Of a stretch of DNA of 64,000 nucleotides, positions 53,146 to 62,411 are shown piece by piece (the first letter of the stretch is position 1; each line of letters begins with the position of its first letter). The notes below the pieces were generated by a model. The model searched no databases and was not told where the DNA came from. It saw only the letters and a list, made by a program, of their open reading frames with translations. Origin of the DNA: Bradyrhizobium sp. JYMT SZCCT0428 (lineage in GTDB: Bacteria; Pseudomonadota; Alphaproteobacteria; Rhizobiales; Xanthobacteraceae); contig NZ_JAFCLS010000028.1 in assembly GCF_018131075.1 (NCBI RefSeq), positions 1 to 64,000 on the forward strand, in the 5' to 3' direction. Both the position numbers and the translations under genes were made by a program.

Positions 53146-54866
53146 CTAATTCGGTCCGACCGTAAACGGCCCGATCGCGACGACGCGACAATCGCTGTCG
53201 CGCCTGGCACAGTCGCTCAAGGCATCGTTGATCGCGGCCTGCTCACTGGCCTGCTTCAGTCCGAGACCGGGCCGTCTTGCGGCGCCCACGGCGAGCGCGC
53301 TCCATCCACCCGCGGCATCGGCAAGTCCGCGCGCAGCCTCGTCGCGTGCTTCAGGTGCGGAGCGAGGTATCGGTGGCCTTGAAGAAGCCGGTCACCCTCA
53401 TCGTTGTCGGAACCGGAGCGACAAAGGCATCGTTCAGCGCCAAGATCATGCAAGGGACCCCCGCAATGGCGCCGCACGATTCCAGGCTCCGGCGCGTCGC
53501 TTCCTCGACCGAATCCACACCAACGATCATGTAGTATTGACCGACGCCGGGACCGAGCGCGAGCACCTTGGTCTTTCGTGCCGGCACATAGATATTCTCG
53601 ATCCGGGCCTTGCCGGGCTCACGCGTCAGCGGCATCTCGCTGGAGGAAAACGGCCGCTCGGTTATCGGGTCATGCTTGATCCAGGGCGGCGCCGGCATCG
53701 GCGGCTTGCCGTTGACGTAAACGACTCTGTTGCCGACGGCATAGAGTTCGCATTTTCGGGGTGACGAGGCGCTGTCCGCGCGCTTCTGGCATTGCTCGAC
53801 GGCCATACTTCTTGCCGCCTCTTCGCTCGGCTGCCCGGTGACGAAGGCGTTAAAGCCACCAAAGTTAAGCGAGAACGCCTTGAAGTCGTTGGCGGGTGCG
53901 TACTCTTTCTCGAGCGTCGCACGAATCCTCTCGCTCACGAATGGCACGGCAGCGACTACGAACGTCTCCCCTGACGCAATCGGCGGCGGCGAAGCCGATG
54001 CTGCTGGCGGCGGCGCCGCCGCCAGGACCGGTGCTGGAACGGCAGGTGCCGCTACGGTCGGCGTCGGAGCCGACAGCGATCTCGGCGTCGCCACGCCGCC
54101 GGGCGGCGGAGCAAGTGCCGGCGAGGGAGAACTTGTCGGAGCCAGCGACGGCGCCGGGCTCGCGCTATGGCTTGCGACGACTGGCATCTGTTTCGCCGCC
54201 ATGTTCTCAAGCTTGGTGAAATACAGAAAGCCGCCGACGCCGATCGCGGCCAGACTGACCAGTGTCACCGCGGCCGGCCACATCCAGTTTGGCGCACCGT
54301 GATCCGAAGCCTTGATCGGCTTCTTGACCTGCGGCGTCGAGTAGGAACCGTCCTCGCGGCATCGCGACCATGAAGGCATGCACCGGGGTCGGGATGTTCT
54401 TTACTTCCTGCGCGCCGATATCGGCGAATTGCACCGACAATTTGTTGGCGACCTGTTCGTGCACCGCGCGCGAGACGCAGATGCCGCCGACCTCGGCGAG
54501 GCCCTCGAGGCGCGCGGCAATGTTGACACCCTCACCCAGCAGGTCGCCGTCGCGCTCGACCACATCGCCGATCGTGATGCCGATGCGAAACGACATCTGC
54601 CGGCTCGGCGGATACGCCATGTTCCGGGTGCGCAGGCTTTCCTGGATATCGATCGCGCAGCGTACGGCTTCCACCGCGCTCGGGAATTCGGCAAGCACCG
54701 CGTCCCCCGCGGTATTGAAAATGCGGCCGCCGCCCTTGGCGATGAAATCGTCGGTCACCTGACGATAGGACGCGAGCCGCCGCAGCGTTTCCTCTTCGTC
54801 CTCGGACATCAGGCGGCTGTAGCCGGCAATATCGGCCGCAAAAATCGCCGCGATCTTGCGCTTCAT
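53146..54866 (-). pseudogene. Class III adenylate cyclase with three Cys-pair repeats, frameshifted twice
   Basis: Reading from 54866: KIAAIFAADIAGYSRLMSED (first metal Asp), NTAGDAVLAEFPSAVEAVRC, GITIGDVVERDGDLLGEGVN, ARLEGLAEVGGICVS, ending VHAFMVAM. At about 54358 two bases are missing and the frame moves to CREDGSYSTPQVKKPIKAS, a membrane helix (VTLVSLAAIGVGGFLYF) and a Pro/Ala linker. Three repeats of the A-x-x-x-C...C-x-V/L-x-A type follow (VEQCQKRAD, LESCGAIAG). Near 53368 one extra base creates a stop, and the next frame completes repeat three (CARRDSDCRVVAIGPFTV) to a TAG at 53146. Restoring both shifts gives 574 codons exactly. Probably inactive. Confidence 0.85.
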
Positions 54867-55041
54867 AAAAAACAGCCCCGGACCAGCACCTGCGGGCAGG
54901 AGAATGCCGTCAGAAGTTCCCGGGCGCAACTGTAGCGGCTCCGGGCACAGCCGGGGCGGCCCGCGAAAGAAATACTGCCGCAAAAAATTCAGCGCCCGTC
55001 ACGGTGTGACGAGCGCTGGTGTTATCAGGGGCCTTCATTGC

Positions 55042-55063
55042 GCCCCGGAGCGGACCCCGGGGC
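55042..55063 (-). terminator. GC hairpin after atpC
   Basis: GCCCCGG and CCGGGGC form a 7-bp stem directly after the atpC stop. No T run follows, so it may stabilise the 3' end rather than terminate alone. Confidence 0.35.
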
Positions 55064-55471
55064 TTAATGCATCGCCGTGGAGCTGAGCTGATGCTCGATG
55101 CTCTTGAAGTGATCGAGCCGCTCGATCGCGTGGTCGAGTTCGGAGCCCTCGTGCTCGGCGAGCTTGGCTTCCATCTCGGCAATCGTCTCGGCAAACTGGG
55201 CCCGATCGATGTCCTGAATCGAGGTGGCAACGTCGGCCAGTACGGTGAGGCCCTTCTCCGACATTTCGGCGAGACCGCCGAGCACGATCATCTTCTGATG
55301 CGTGCCGCCGGAGGTGATGGTCAGGATGCCGGGACGGACCGCGGCCACAACCGGCGCATGGCCGGCCAGCACGCCGAAATCGCCTTCCACGCCGGGGATG
55401 TCAACCTGATCGACCTCGCCGGAGAAGGAGAGTTTTTCGGGGGAAACCAGATCAAAGTGGAACGTGGCCAT
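55064..55471 (-). CDS. atpC: F1F0 ATP synthase epsilon subunit
   Basis: 135 residues. The beta-sandwich starts FHFDLVSPEKLSFSGEVDQV with VDIPGVEGDFGVLAGHAPVV; a C-terminal helix pair follows (about 88-130). Couples gamma rotation and regulates hydrolysis. Last gene of atpHAGDC. Confidence 0.96.
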   Translation of the reverse strand: MATFHFDLVSPEKLSFSGEVDQVDIPGVEGDFGVLAGHAPVVAAVRPGILTITSGGTHQKMIVLGGLAEMSEKGLTVLADVATSIQDIDRAQFAETIAEMEAKLAEHEGSELDHAIERLDHFKSIEHQLSSTAMH

Positions 55472-55515
55472 GGAGTAGTCCTGCGAATAGGAAGTGGCGC
55501 GTAGCGACTAGTGAG

Positions 55516-55566
55516 TGGCGAATGGAAGGGCGAATATCTATTCGCTACTCCCTTTCGCCATTCGCC
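55516..55566. repeat. Inverted repeat between atpD and atpC
   Basis: TGGCGAATGGAAGGGCGAAT and its approximate complement ATTCGCTACTCCCTTTCGCC form a hairpin that ends at the base before the atpD stop codon. Resembles the GCGAATAGCGAATGG-type intergenic repeats of the genus. It may tune relative expression of the two genes. Confidence 0.6.
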
Positions 55567-57009
<1,443 letters not shown>

Positions 57010-57066
57010 AAAACTCTCTCCTTCGAATTCTGTCTCTGGAAGTCCGTCAGGGTGTCGCGCGAATGG

Positions 57067-57945
57067 CTAGAGAGCCTCGGCGCCGGAGATGATTTCGATC
57101 AGCTCCTTGGTGATCTGGGCCTGACGGGTGCGGTTGTAGATAAGGGTCTGCTTGCGGATCATATCGCCGGCGTTGCGGGTGGCGTTGTCCATCGCGCTCA
57201 TCTGCGCGCCGTAGAACGAAGCGTTGTTTTCCAGCAGCGCGCGGAAAATCTGCACCGCGAGATTGCGCGGCAACAGGCGCGTCAGGATCTCGTCTTCTTC
57301 CGGCTCATATTCGTAGGACGTCGACGGACCGGCATTCGCGGCCGGCGCTTCAACCACCAGCGGGATGATCTGCTGTGCGGTCGGGATCTGGGAGATCACG
57401 GATTTGAAGCGCGAATAGAACAGCGTGCAGACGTCGAATTCACCGGCTTCGAAACGCGCCAGAACCTTCCTGGCAATATCCTCGGCATTGATGAAGCCGA
57501 GCTGGCGCACCGATTTCAAGTCGAGATGTTCGACGATCTGCTTGTCGAACTGGCGGCGGAGCTGCTCGTAGCCCTTGCGGCCGACGCAGAAGAACTTGAC
57601 CTCTTTGCCCTGGGCGATCAGCGACAGCGCGCGTTCGCGCGCCAGACGCACGATCGACGAGTTGAAGGCGCCCGACAGACCGCGCTCGCCGGTGCAAACC
57701 AGCAGCAGGTGAACCTGATCGTTACCAGTACCGGCCAACAGCGCCGGCGCGCCGGGTGAACCCGCGGCTGCGGTTGCGATGTTCGAGATCACAGCGTCCA
57801 TTTTTTCCGCGTAGGGCCGCGCCGCTTCGGCGGCGGTCTGCGCGCGGCGCAGCTTGGAGGCTGCGACCATCTGCATGGCCTTGGTGATCTTCTGCGTCGC
57901 CTTGGTCGAGGCGATGCGGACCCGCATGTCTTTCAGTGAAGCCAT
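57067..57945 (-). CDS. atpG: F1F0 ATP synthase gamma subunit
   Basis: 292 residues. Central stalk: N-terminal helix MASLKDMRVRIASTKATQKI and KAMQMVAASKLRRAQ, and the matching C-terminal helix AMDNATRNAGDMIRKQTLIY. A normal CTGERGLSGAFNSSIVRLA segment lies at about 82. Separated from atpA by 144 bases holding a palindrome. Confidence 0.97.
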   Translation of the reverse strand: MASLKDMRVRIASTKATQKITKAMQMVAASKLRRAQTAAEAARPYAEKMDAVISNIATAAAGSPGAPALLAGTGNDQVHLLLVCTGERGLSGAFNSSIVRLARERALSLIAQGKEVKFFCVGRKGYEQLRRQFDKQIVEHLDLKSVRQLGFINAEDIARKVLARFEAGEFDVCTLFYSRFKSVISQIPTAQQIIPLVVEAPAANAGPSTSYEYEPEEDEILTRLLPRNLAVQIFRALLENNASFYGAQMSAMDNATRNAGDMIRKQTLIYNRTRQAQITKELIEIISGAEAL

Positions 57946-57998
57946 TCTTAGTTCACCCTTGCGGCCTGCTTTTCAACCAGGCCGCGAACCCCTCGTTG

Positions 57999-58086
57999 GT
58001 CATGCCCGGCCTTGTGCCGGGCATCCACGTCTTGTTTTTTCTCCACGCCAAAAGACGTGGATGGCCGGGACGAGCCCGGCCATGAC
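57999..58086. repeat. Palindromic repeat between atpA and atpG
   Basis: An 88-base hairpin from GTCATGCCCGGCC to GGCCGGGCTCGTCCCGGCC-type complement and CATGAC, with an inner stem CCACGTCTT/AAGACGTGG. Lies inside the atp operon, so the transcript must pass through it. Confidence 0.8.
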
Positions 58087-58089
58087 GGA

Positions 58090-59619
58090 TTATGCAAGCG
58101 TCTTGGAGAAACCTTCGACAACCGCCTTCAGCTTGCCCGCGGTGTCGTCGCTGAGATCGCGGCTTTCGCGGATGCTGTTGAGGATTTCGACGTTCTTGCC
58201 GCGCAGCAGCGACAGCAGGCCGTCTTCGAAAGGACGCACCTTGTTGAGCGGAAGCGCATCGAGATAGCCGTTGGTGCCGGCCCAGATCACGCAGACCTGT
58301 TCTTCCATCTTCAGCGGCGAGAACTGCGGCTGCTTCAGGAGCTCGGTCAGGCGCGAACCGCGGTTCAAGAGGCGCTGCGTCGAGGCGTCGAGGTCGGAAC
58401 CGAACTGCGCGAATGCCGCCATTTCGCGGTACTGCGCCAGCTCACCCTTGATCTTGCCGGCGACCTTCTTCATCGCCTTGGTCTGCGCCGACGATCCGAC
58501 GCGCGACACCGACAGACCGACGTTCACCGCCGGACGGATGCCCTGGAAGAACAGGTCGGTTTCCAGGAAGATCTGACCGTCGGTAATCGAAATCACGTTG
58601 GTCGGAATGTAGGCCGACACGTCGTTGGCCTGGGTTTCAATGACCGGCAGCGCGGTCAGCGAACCCGAGCCCTGGTCCTTGTTGAGCTTGGCGGCGCGCT
58701 CGAGCAGGCGGGAATGCAGATAGAACACGTCGCCGGGATAGGCTTCGCGGCCCGGCGGACGGCGCAGCAGCAGCGACATCTGACGGTAAGCGACGGCCTG
58801 CTTGGACAAATCGTCATAGATGATGACGGCGTGCATGCCGTTGTCGCGGAAATATTCGCCCATCGTGCAGCCGGTGAACGGCGCGATGTACTGCATCGGC
58901 GCCGGGTCGGACGCGGTAGCGGCGACCACGATCGAATATTCCAGCGCACCCTGCTCTTCGAGCACCTTCACGAACTGGGCGACGGTGGAGCGCTTCTGGC
59001 CGATCGCGACATAGACGCAATACAGCTTGATGTTCTCGTCGGGCTGCGCGTTGAGCGGCTTCTGGTTCAGAATGGTGTCGAGCGCGATCGCGGTCTTGCC
59101 GGTCTGACGGTCGCCAATGATCAGCTCGCGCTGGCCACGGCCGACCGGGATCAGCGCATCGATCGCCTTGAGGCCGGTCGCCATCGGCTCGTTGACCGAC
59201 TTGCGCGGAATGATGCCGGGCGCCTTGACGTCGACGCGCTTGCGTTCGGTGGCCTGGATCGGACCCTTGCCGTCGATCGGATTGCCGAGCGCGTCGACGA
59301 CGCGGCCGAGCAGGCCCTTACCGACGGGCGTATCGACGATGGCGCGGGTGCGCTTGACGGTCTGGCCTTCCTTGATCTCGCGGTCGGCGCCGAAGATCAC
59401 GATACCGACGTTGTCGGTTTCGAGGTTGAGCGCCATGCCGCGGGTGCCGTTCTCGAACTCGACCATCTCACCGGCCTGGACGTTGTCGAGGCCGTAGACG
59501 CGGGCAATGCCGTCGCCGACGGACAACACCTGTCCAACTTCGGTAACCTCAGCCTCCTGGCCGAAATTCTTGATCTGGTCCTTGAGGATCGCGGAAATTT
59601 CCGCGGCGCGGATGTCCAT
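58090..59619 (-). CDS. atpA: F1F0 ATP synthase alpha subunit
   Basis: 509 residues. Non-catalytic nucleotide site GDRQTGKTAIALDTILNQK (about 169), VAIGQKRSTVAQFVKVLEE, YDDLSKQAVAYRQMSLLLRR (arginine finger region follows at SVSRVGSSAQ). Start overlaps the atpH stop by one base (TGATG). Confidence 0.98.
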   Translation of the reverse strand: MDIRAAEISAILKDQIKNFGQEAEVTEVGQVLSVGDGIARVYGLDNVQAGEMVEFENGTRGMALNLETDNVGIVIFGADREIKEGQTVKRTRAIVDTPVGKGLLGRVVDALGNPIDGKGPIQATERKRVDVKAPGIIPRKSVNEPMATGLKAIDALIPVGRGQRELIIGDRQTGKTAIALDTILNQKPLNAQPDENIKLYCVYVAIGQKRSTVAQFVKVLEEQGALEYSIVVAATASDPAPMQYIAPFTGCTMGEYFRDNGMHAVIIYDDLSKQAVAYRQMSLLLRRPPGREAYPGDVFYLHSRLLERAAKLNKDQGSGSLTALPVIETQANDVSAYIPTNVISITDGQIFLETDLFFQGIRPAVNVGLSVSRVGSSAQTKAMKKVAGKIKGELAQYREMAAFAQFGSDLDASTQRLLNRGSRLTELLKQPQFSPLKMEEQVCVIWAGTNGYLDALPLNKVRPFEDGLLSLLRGKNVEILNSIRESRDLSDDTAGKLKAVVEGFSKTLA

Positions 59620-60179
59620 CAGCCTGCCTCTTTCATCGCGTGCTTGATCGAATTGAGTTTGGTGCGAAGCGAACTATCCACCATGCGGCTGCCGAGCTTG
59701 ACCACCAGGCCGCCGATAATGGAGGGATCGACTTTCACGTTGAGCGCGACGTCCTTGCCCGTCACTGATTTCAGTGCGGTCTTGAGAGCGTCGAGATTCT
59801 TGTCGCTGAGCGCTTCGGCGACGGTGACGTCTGCCGTAGCCTCGCCCTTGAACTTTGCCACCAGCGCGCGGAAGGCGCGGATCACGTCGCCGACGGCGAA
59901 CAGCCGGCGATTGGCGGTCAGGACTTTGAGGAATTTGGCAGAAGTGCCCGAAATTCCGGCCTTGTCGAGAATCGCGGTGAGCGCCTTCGACTGCGCATCT
60001 GCCGAGAATACCGGACTGCGGACCAAGCGCTTCAAATCAGCGCTGTCGGCCAGCATGGCCTCGAACCTAGCGAGATCGGCTTTTACCGCGTCGATCGATT
60101 TCTCGTCGCGCGCCAACTCGAACAAGGCCGTTGCATAACGGCCTGACACTCCCGAAACGGACGGATCTTCAGCAGCCAC
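59619..60179 (-). CDS. atpH: F1F0 ATP synthase delta subunit
   Basis: 186 residues from a GTG at 60179, giving the family start VAAEDPSVSGVSGRYATALF; a TTG at 60203 is the alternative. Helical N-domain, then KVDPSIIGGLVVKLGSRMVD near the C-terminus, the stator contact. First gene of atpHAGDC; the F0 genes are elsewhere, as usual in alphaproteobacteria. Confidence 0.95.
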   Translation of the reverse strand: MAAEDPSVSGVSGRYATALFELARDEKSIDAVKADLARFEAMLADSADLKRLVRSPVFSADAQSKALTAILDKAGISGTSAKFLKVLTANRRLFAVGDVIRAFRALVAKFKGEATADVTVAEALSDKNLDALKTALKSVTGKDVALNVKVDPSIIGGLVVKLGSRMVDSSLRTKLNSIKHAMKEAG

Positions 60180-60860
60180 AGAGTCGCTCTTTTTTGCTGT
60201 CAAACTCGCAAGGGAAAAACCGTCGCCACGAAAGCGGCGCCTAGCGATCCAAGCCCTTGGAATTCAAGCGGGACTTCGATTTTCGACCGGCACGAGAGGT
60301 GCCGGGATCGTTAAAATCGCGGCTTTGCTAACATAGCAAGCGCGCAGGTGCAACATGACGGCGCGCGCGGGCGATGCCTTGTCGCACGACTATTTTAGTT
60401 GGCCTCTAATCCAATTTTCCAGGGGCAGTTTCCGAGGCCAGTTTTTCCAGCGCCCCTCGCAGCGAAACAGCCGTCACGATTTTGCCGCACGGCCCCGCGC
60501 CGGAACGGCGCGTCAGCGACAAGCTCAATCGTTCCGCCCGTATTTGCATGGGCGCCATGTATCTCCGGAACAGTCCGAATCCGGTTCCCCGCCGTTTACT
60601 TGGCGTAACGCCACGAACACTAACGAACACTTAACTGATCAGTAATTCCAAGTATTGAAATGGTTAATAATTCGTTAAGGCAGTGTATTAATAACGAACA
60701 TTCGATTAGTTGATCTGCGTAACAAGATATGTCAGCCGAAGGAAAACGAGGATTACTGCCCAATTCATGCCTCATTGGCTAATCAAACGGCGATCTCACA
60801 CACGGGAACGGGGGTTCCACTTGTCACATATGTGGCAATACTGTCTGAGGGATTATTTAT
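60180..60860. other. Intergenic region between atpH and rlpA-like gene
   Basis: 680 bases between divergent genes, so both promoters lie here. The part from 60640 to 60720 is AT-rich (TTAATAATTCGTTAAGG and similar). Open frames at 60355-60645 and 60406-60630 lack ribosome sites. No repeat or RNA motif seen. Confidence 0.5.
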
Positions 60861-61358
60861 ATGTTGAATACGATGAAGCTGCTGCCCGGATCTATCATCC
60901 GGTCGCGTACAGCGTTCGCTTTGATTGCCGCAACTCTCCTGGCCGGTGGCAGCATTACCGAAGCTTCGGCCAAATTCAGGCACCACCGTCACCACCATCA
61001 TCATTCCCACCACGCCCAAAAGGCCCAGAGCAACTGGCAGGACGCCAACGCCTCGATCGGCTCAAGCTCCGGGCGCAGCTTCTCGGGCATGGCTTCCTTT
61101 TACGGCAATGAATCCGGCAGCAAGACCGCGTCCGGCCAGCGCTTCAACCAGAACGCCATGACCGCCGCCCACCGCAGCCTGCCGTTCGGCACCAAGCTCA
61201 GGGTGACCCATGGCGGTCGCAGCGTCATCGTCACCATCAACGACCGCGGCCCGTTCATTAAGGGGCGCGTGCTCGACCTTTCGACCGGCGCTGCCAGCGC
61301 CGTCGGACTGACCCGCGCCAAGGGCGTCGGCCGCGTCACCGCCGAGGTCGTCTCCTAA
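60861..61358 (+). CDS. RlpA-like septal ring lytic transglycosylase (double-psi beta-barrel)
   Basis: 165 residues. Signal peptide (RTAFALIAATLLAGGSITEASA, cut near 37), a striking histidine-rich stretch (RHHRHHHHHSHHAQK, about 40-54), then the RlpA barrel: FSGMASFYGNESGSKTASGQ with the catalytic-type Glu/Asp region, AAHRSLPFGTKLRVTHGG and INDRGPFIKGRVLDLSTGAA. Lacks the SPOR domain of E. coli RlpA. The His tract may bind metal. Terminated at 61451. Confidence 0.9.
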   Translation: MLNTMKLLPGSIIRSRTAFALIAATLLAGGSITEASAKFRHHRHHHHHSHHAQKAQSNWQDANASIGSSSGRSFSGMASFYGNESGSKTASGQRFNQNAMTAAHRSLPFGTKLRVTHGGRSVIVTINDRGPFIKGRVLDLSTGAASAVGLTRAKGVGRVTAEVVS

Positions 61359-61450
61359 AAGCAAGCTGATCGAGCGCCGTTTCCGGTTCAACAGACCAGG
61401 TAAGCGTTGCGTAGCGTAACGGTCGCGGAATCTTTCGCGCACCGATAAGG

Positions 61451-61484
61451 GCCTGCCGTCCCAAATGACGGCAGGCTTTTTATT
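61451..61484 (+). terminator. Intrinsic terminator
   Basis: Ten-bp stem GCCTGCCGTC/GACGGCAGGC with CCAAAT loop, followed by TTTTTATTT. Ends the rlpA-like transcript. Confidence 0.95.
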
Positions 61485-61627
61485 TGGCGGCGCCCGACTT
61501 GCTGCCCAGCCCGCACAGCGCGGAGCCGCTCTGGCCACAACGGTGGCAGGAGGATCGTGCTAGGTTTCTGCGCGCAACAGGCGCACGGCCTTCCGCAGCC
61601 CTTGAACCAGCACTGACGAGATCGATC

Positions 61628-62251
61628 ATGAGCCAGATCAAAACCGTGGAACAACTGAGAAGTGTTCTTCCCGAACCACGGGCGACCACCAAGGCCAAGA
61701 TCGCTCCCTATCTCGACGAACAGGCGATCGACTTCCTGCAAACGTGCCCGTTTGGGCTGATGGCCACGGCCGGTCGCGACGGGCCGATCGAGGTGTCCCC
61801 GAAGGGCGACGAGCCCGGCTTTGTCCGCGTCGAAGACGAACGTACGGTTCTGCTCCCGGAACGAGCGGGCAACAACCTCGCCTTCGGCCTGCAGAACATC
61901 ATCGAGACCGGCCGGATCGGGATGATTTTCCTGCGGCCCCGGACCGGCGAGACGCTGCGGCTCTCGGGCCGGGCCGAGATTTTTGACGATGCCGAACTGC
62001 TGGCGACACTTGGCAAGGAAGGCCGCCCGGCGCTGCTGGCGATCCGGATCCACATCGAACGCTGCTATTTCCACTGCGCCCGCTCGGTGCTCCGGTCGAA
62101 GCTCTGGCAACCCGAGCATTGGCCGGAACCCAAGCGCATCTCGTTCGGAAAAGTCTTCGCGGCGAGGGCCGGCGCCGACGAGGATCAGGCGGCGAAAATC
62201 GATGCCTTTGTCGAGCAGGGCTACACGACCAATCTGTGGTCGAACGGTTGA
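61628..62251 (+). CDS. Pyridoxamine 5'-phosphate oxidase-like flavoprotein (MSMEG_1061 type)
   Basis: 207 residues. Split-barrel FMN-binding fold: DFLQTCPFGLMATAGRDGPI, VSPKGDEPGFVRVEDERTVL, LPERAGNNLAFGLQNIIETG and RTGETLRLSGRAEIFDD. The C-terminal CYFHCARSVLRSKLW is typical of the MSMEG_1061 group, which is distinct from true PdxH. Likely an F420- or flavin-linked reductase or a heme-related protein; substrate unknown. ATG at 61628. Confidence 0.88.
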   Translation: MSQIKTVEQLRSVLPEPRATTKAKIAPYLDEQAIDFLQTCPFGLMATAGRDGPIEVSPKGDEPGFVRVEDERTVLLPERAGNNLAFGLQNIIETGRIGMIFLRPRTGETLRLSGRAEIFDDAELLATLGKEGRPALLAIRIHIERCYFHCARSVLRSKLWQPEHWPEPKRISFGKVFAARAGADEDQAAKIDAFVEQGYTTNLWSNG

Positions 62252-62305
62252 TGTTGATCTACCGCGACAGGCTGTCGCTCATCAATTGCGGCAAGCTTTT
62301 TCATC

Positions 62306-62390
62306 CGTCATTGCGAGCGAAGCGAAGCAATCCATAGCACCGCACAGGGAAAGATGGATTGCTTCGTCGTTTCGCTCCTCGCAATGACGA
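62306..62390. repeat. Palindromic repeat upstream of the priA 3' end
   Basis: CGTCATTGCGAGCGAAGCGA at one end and TCGCTCCTCGCAATGACG at the other, with inner stem GAAGCAATCCA/TGGATTGCTTC. A known type of Bradyrhizobium intergenic palindrome; may terminate both converging genes. Confidence 0.8.
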
Positions 62391-62411
62391 TGAGGCGACA
62401 CTTCTACGACC

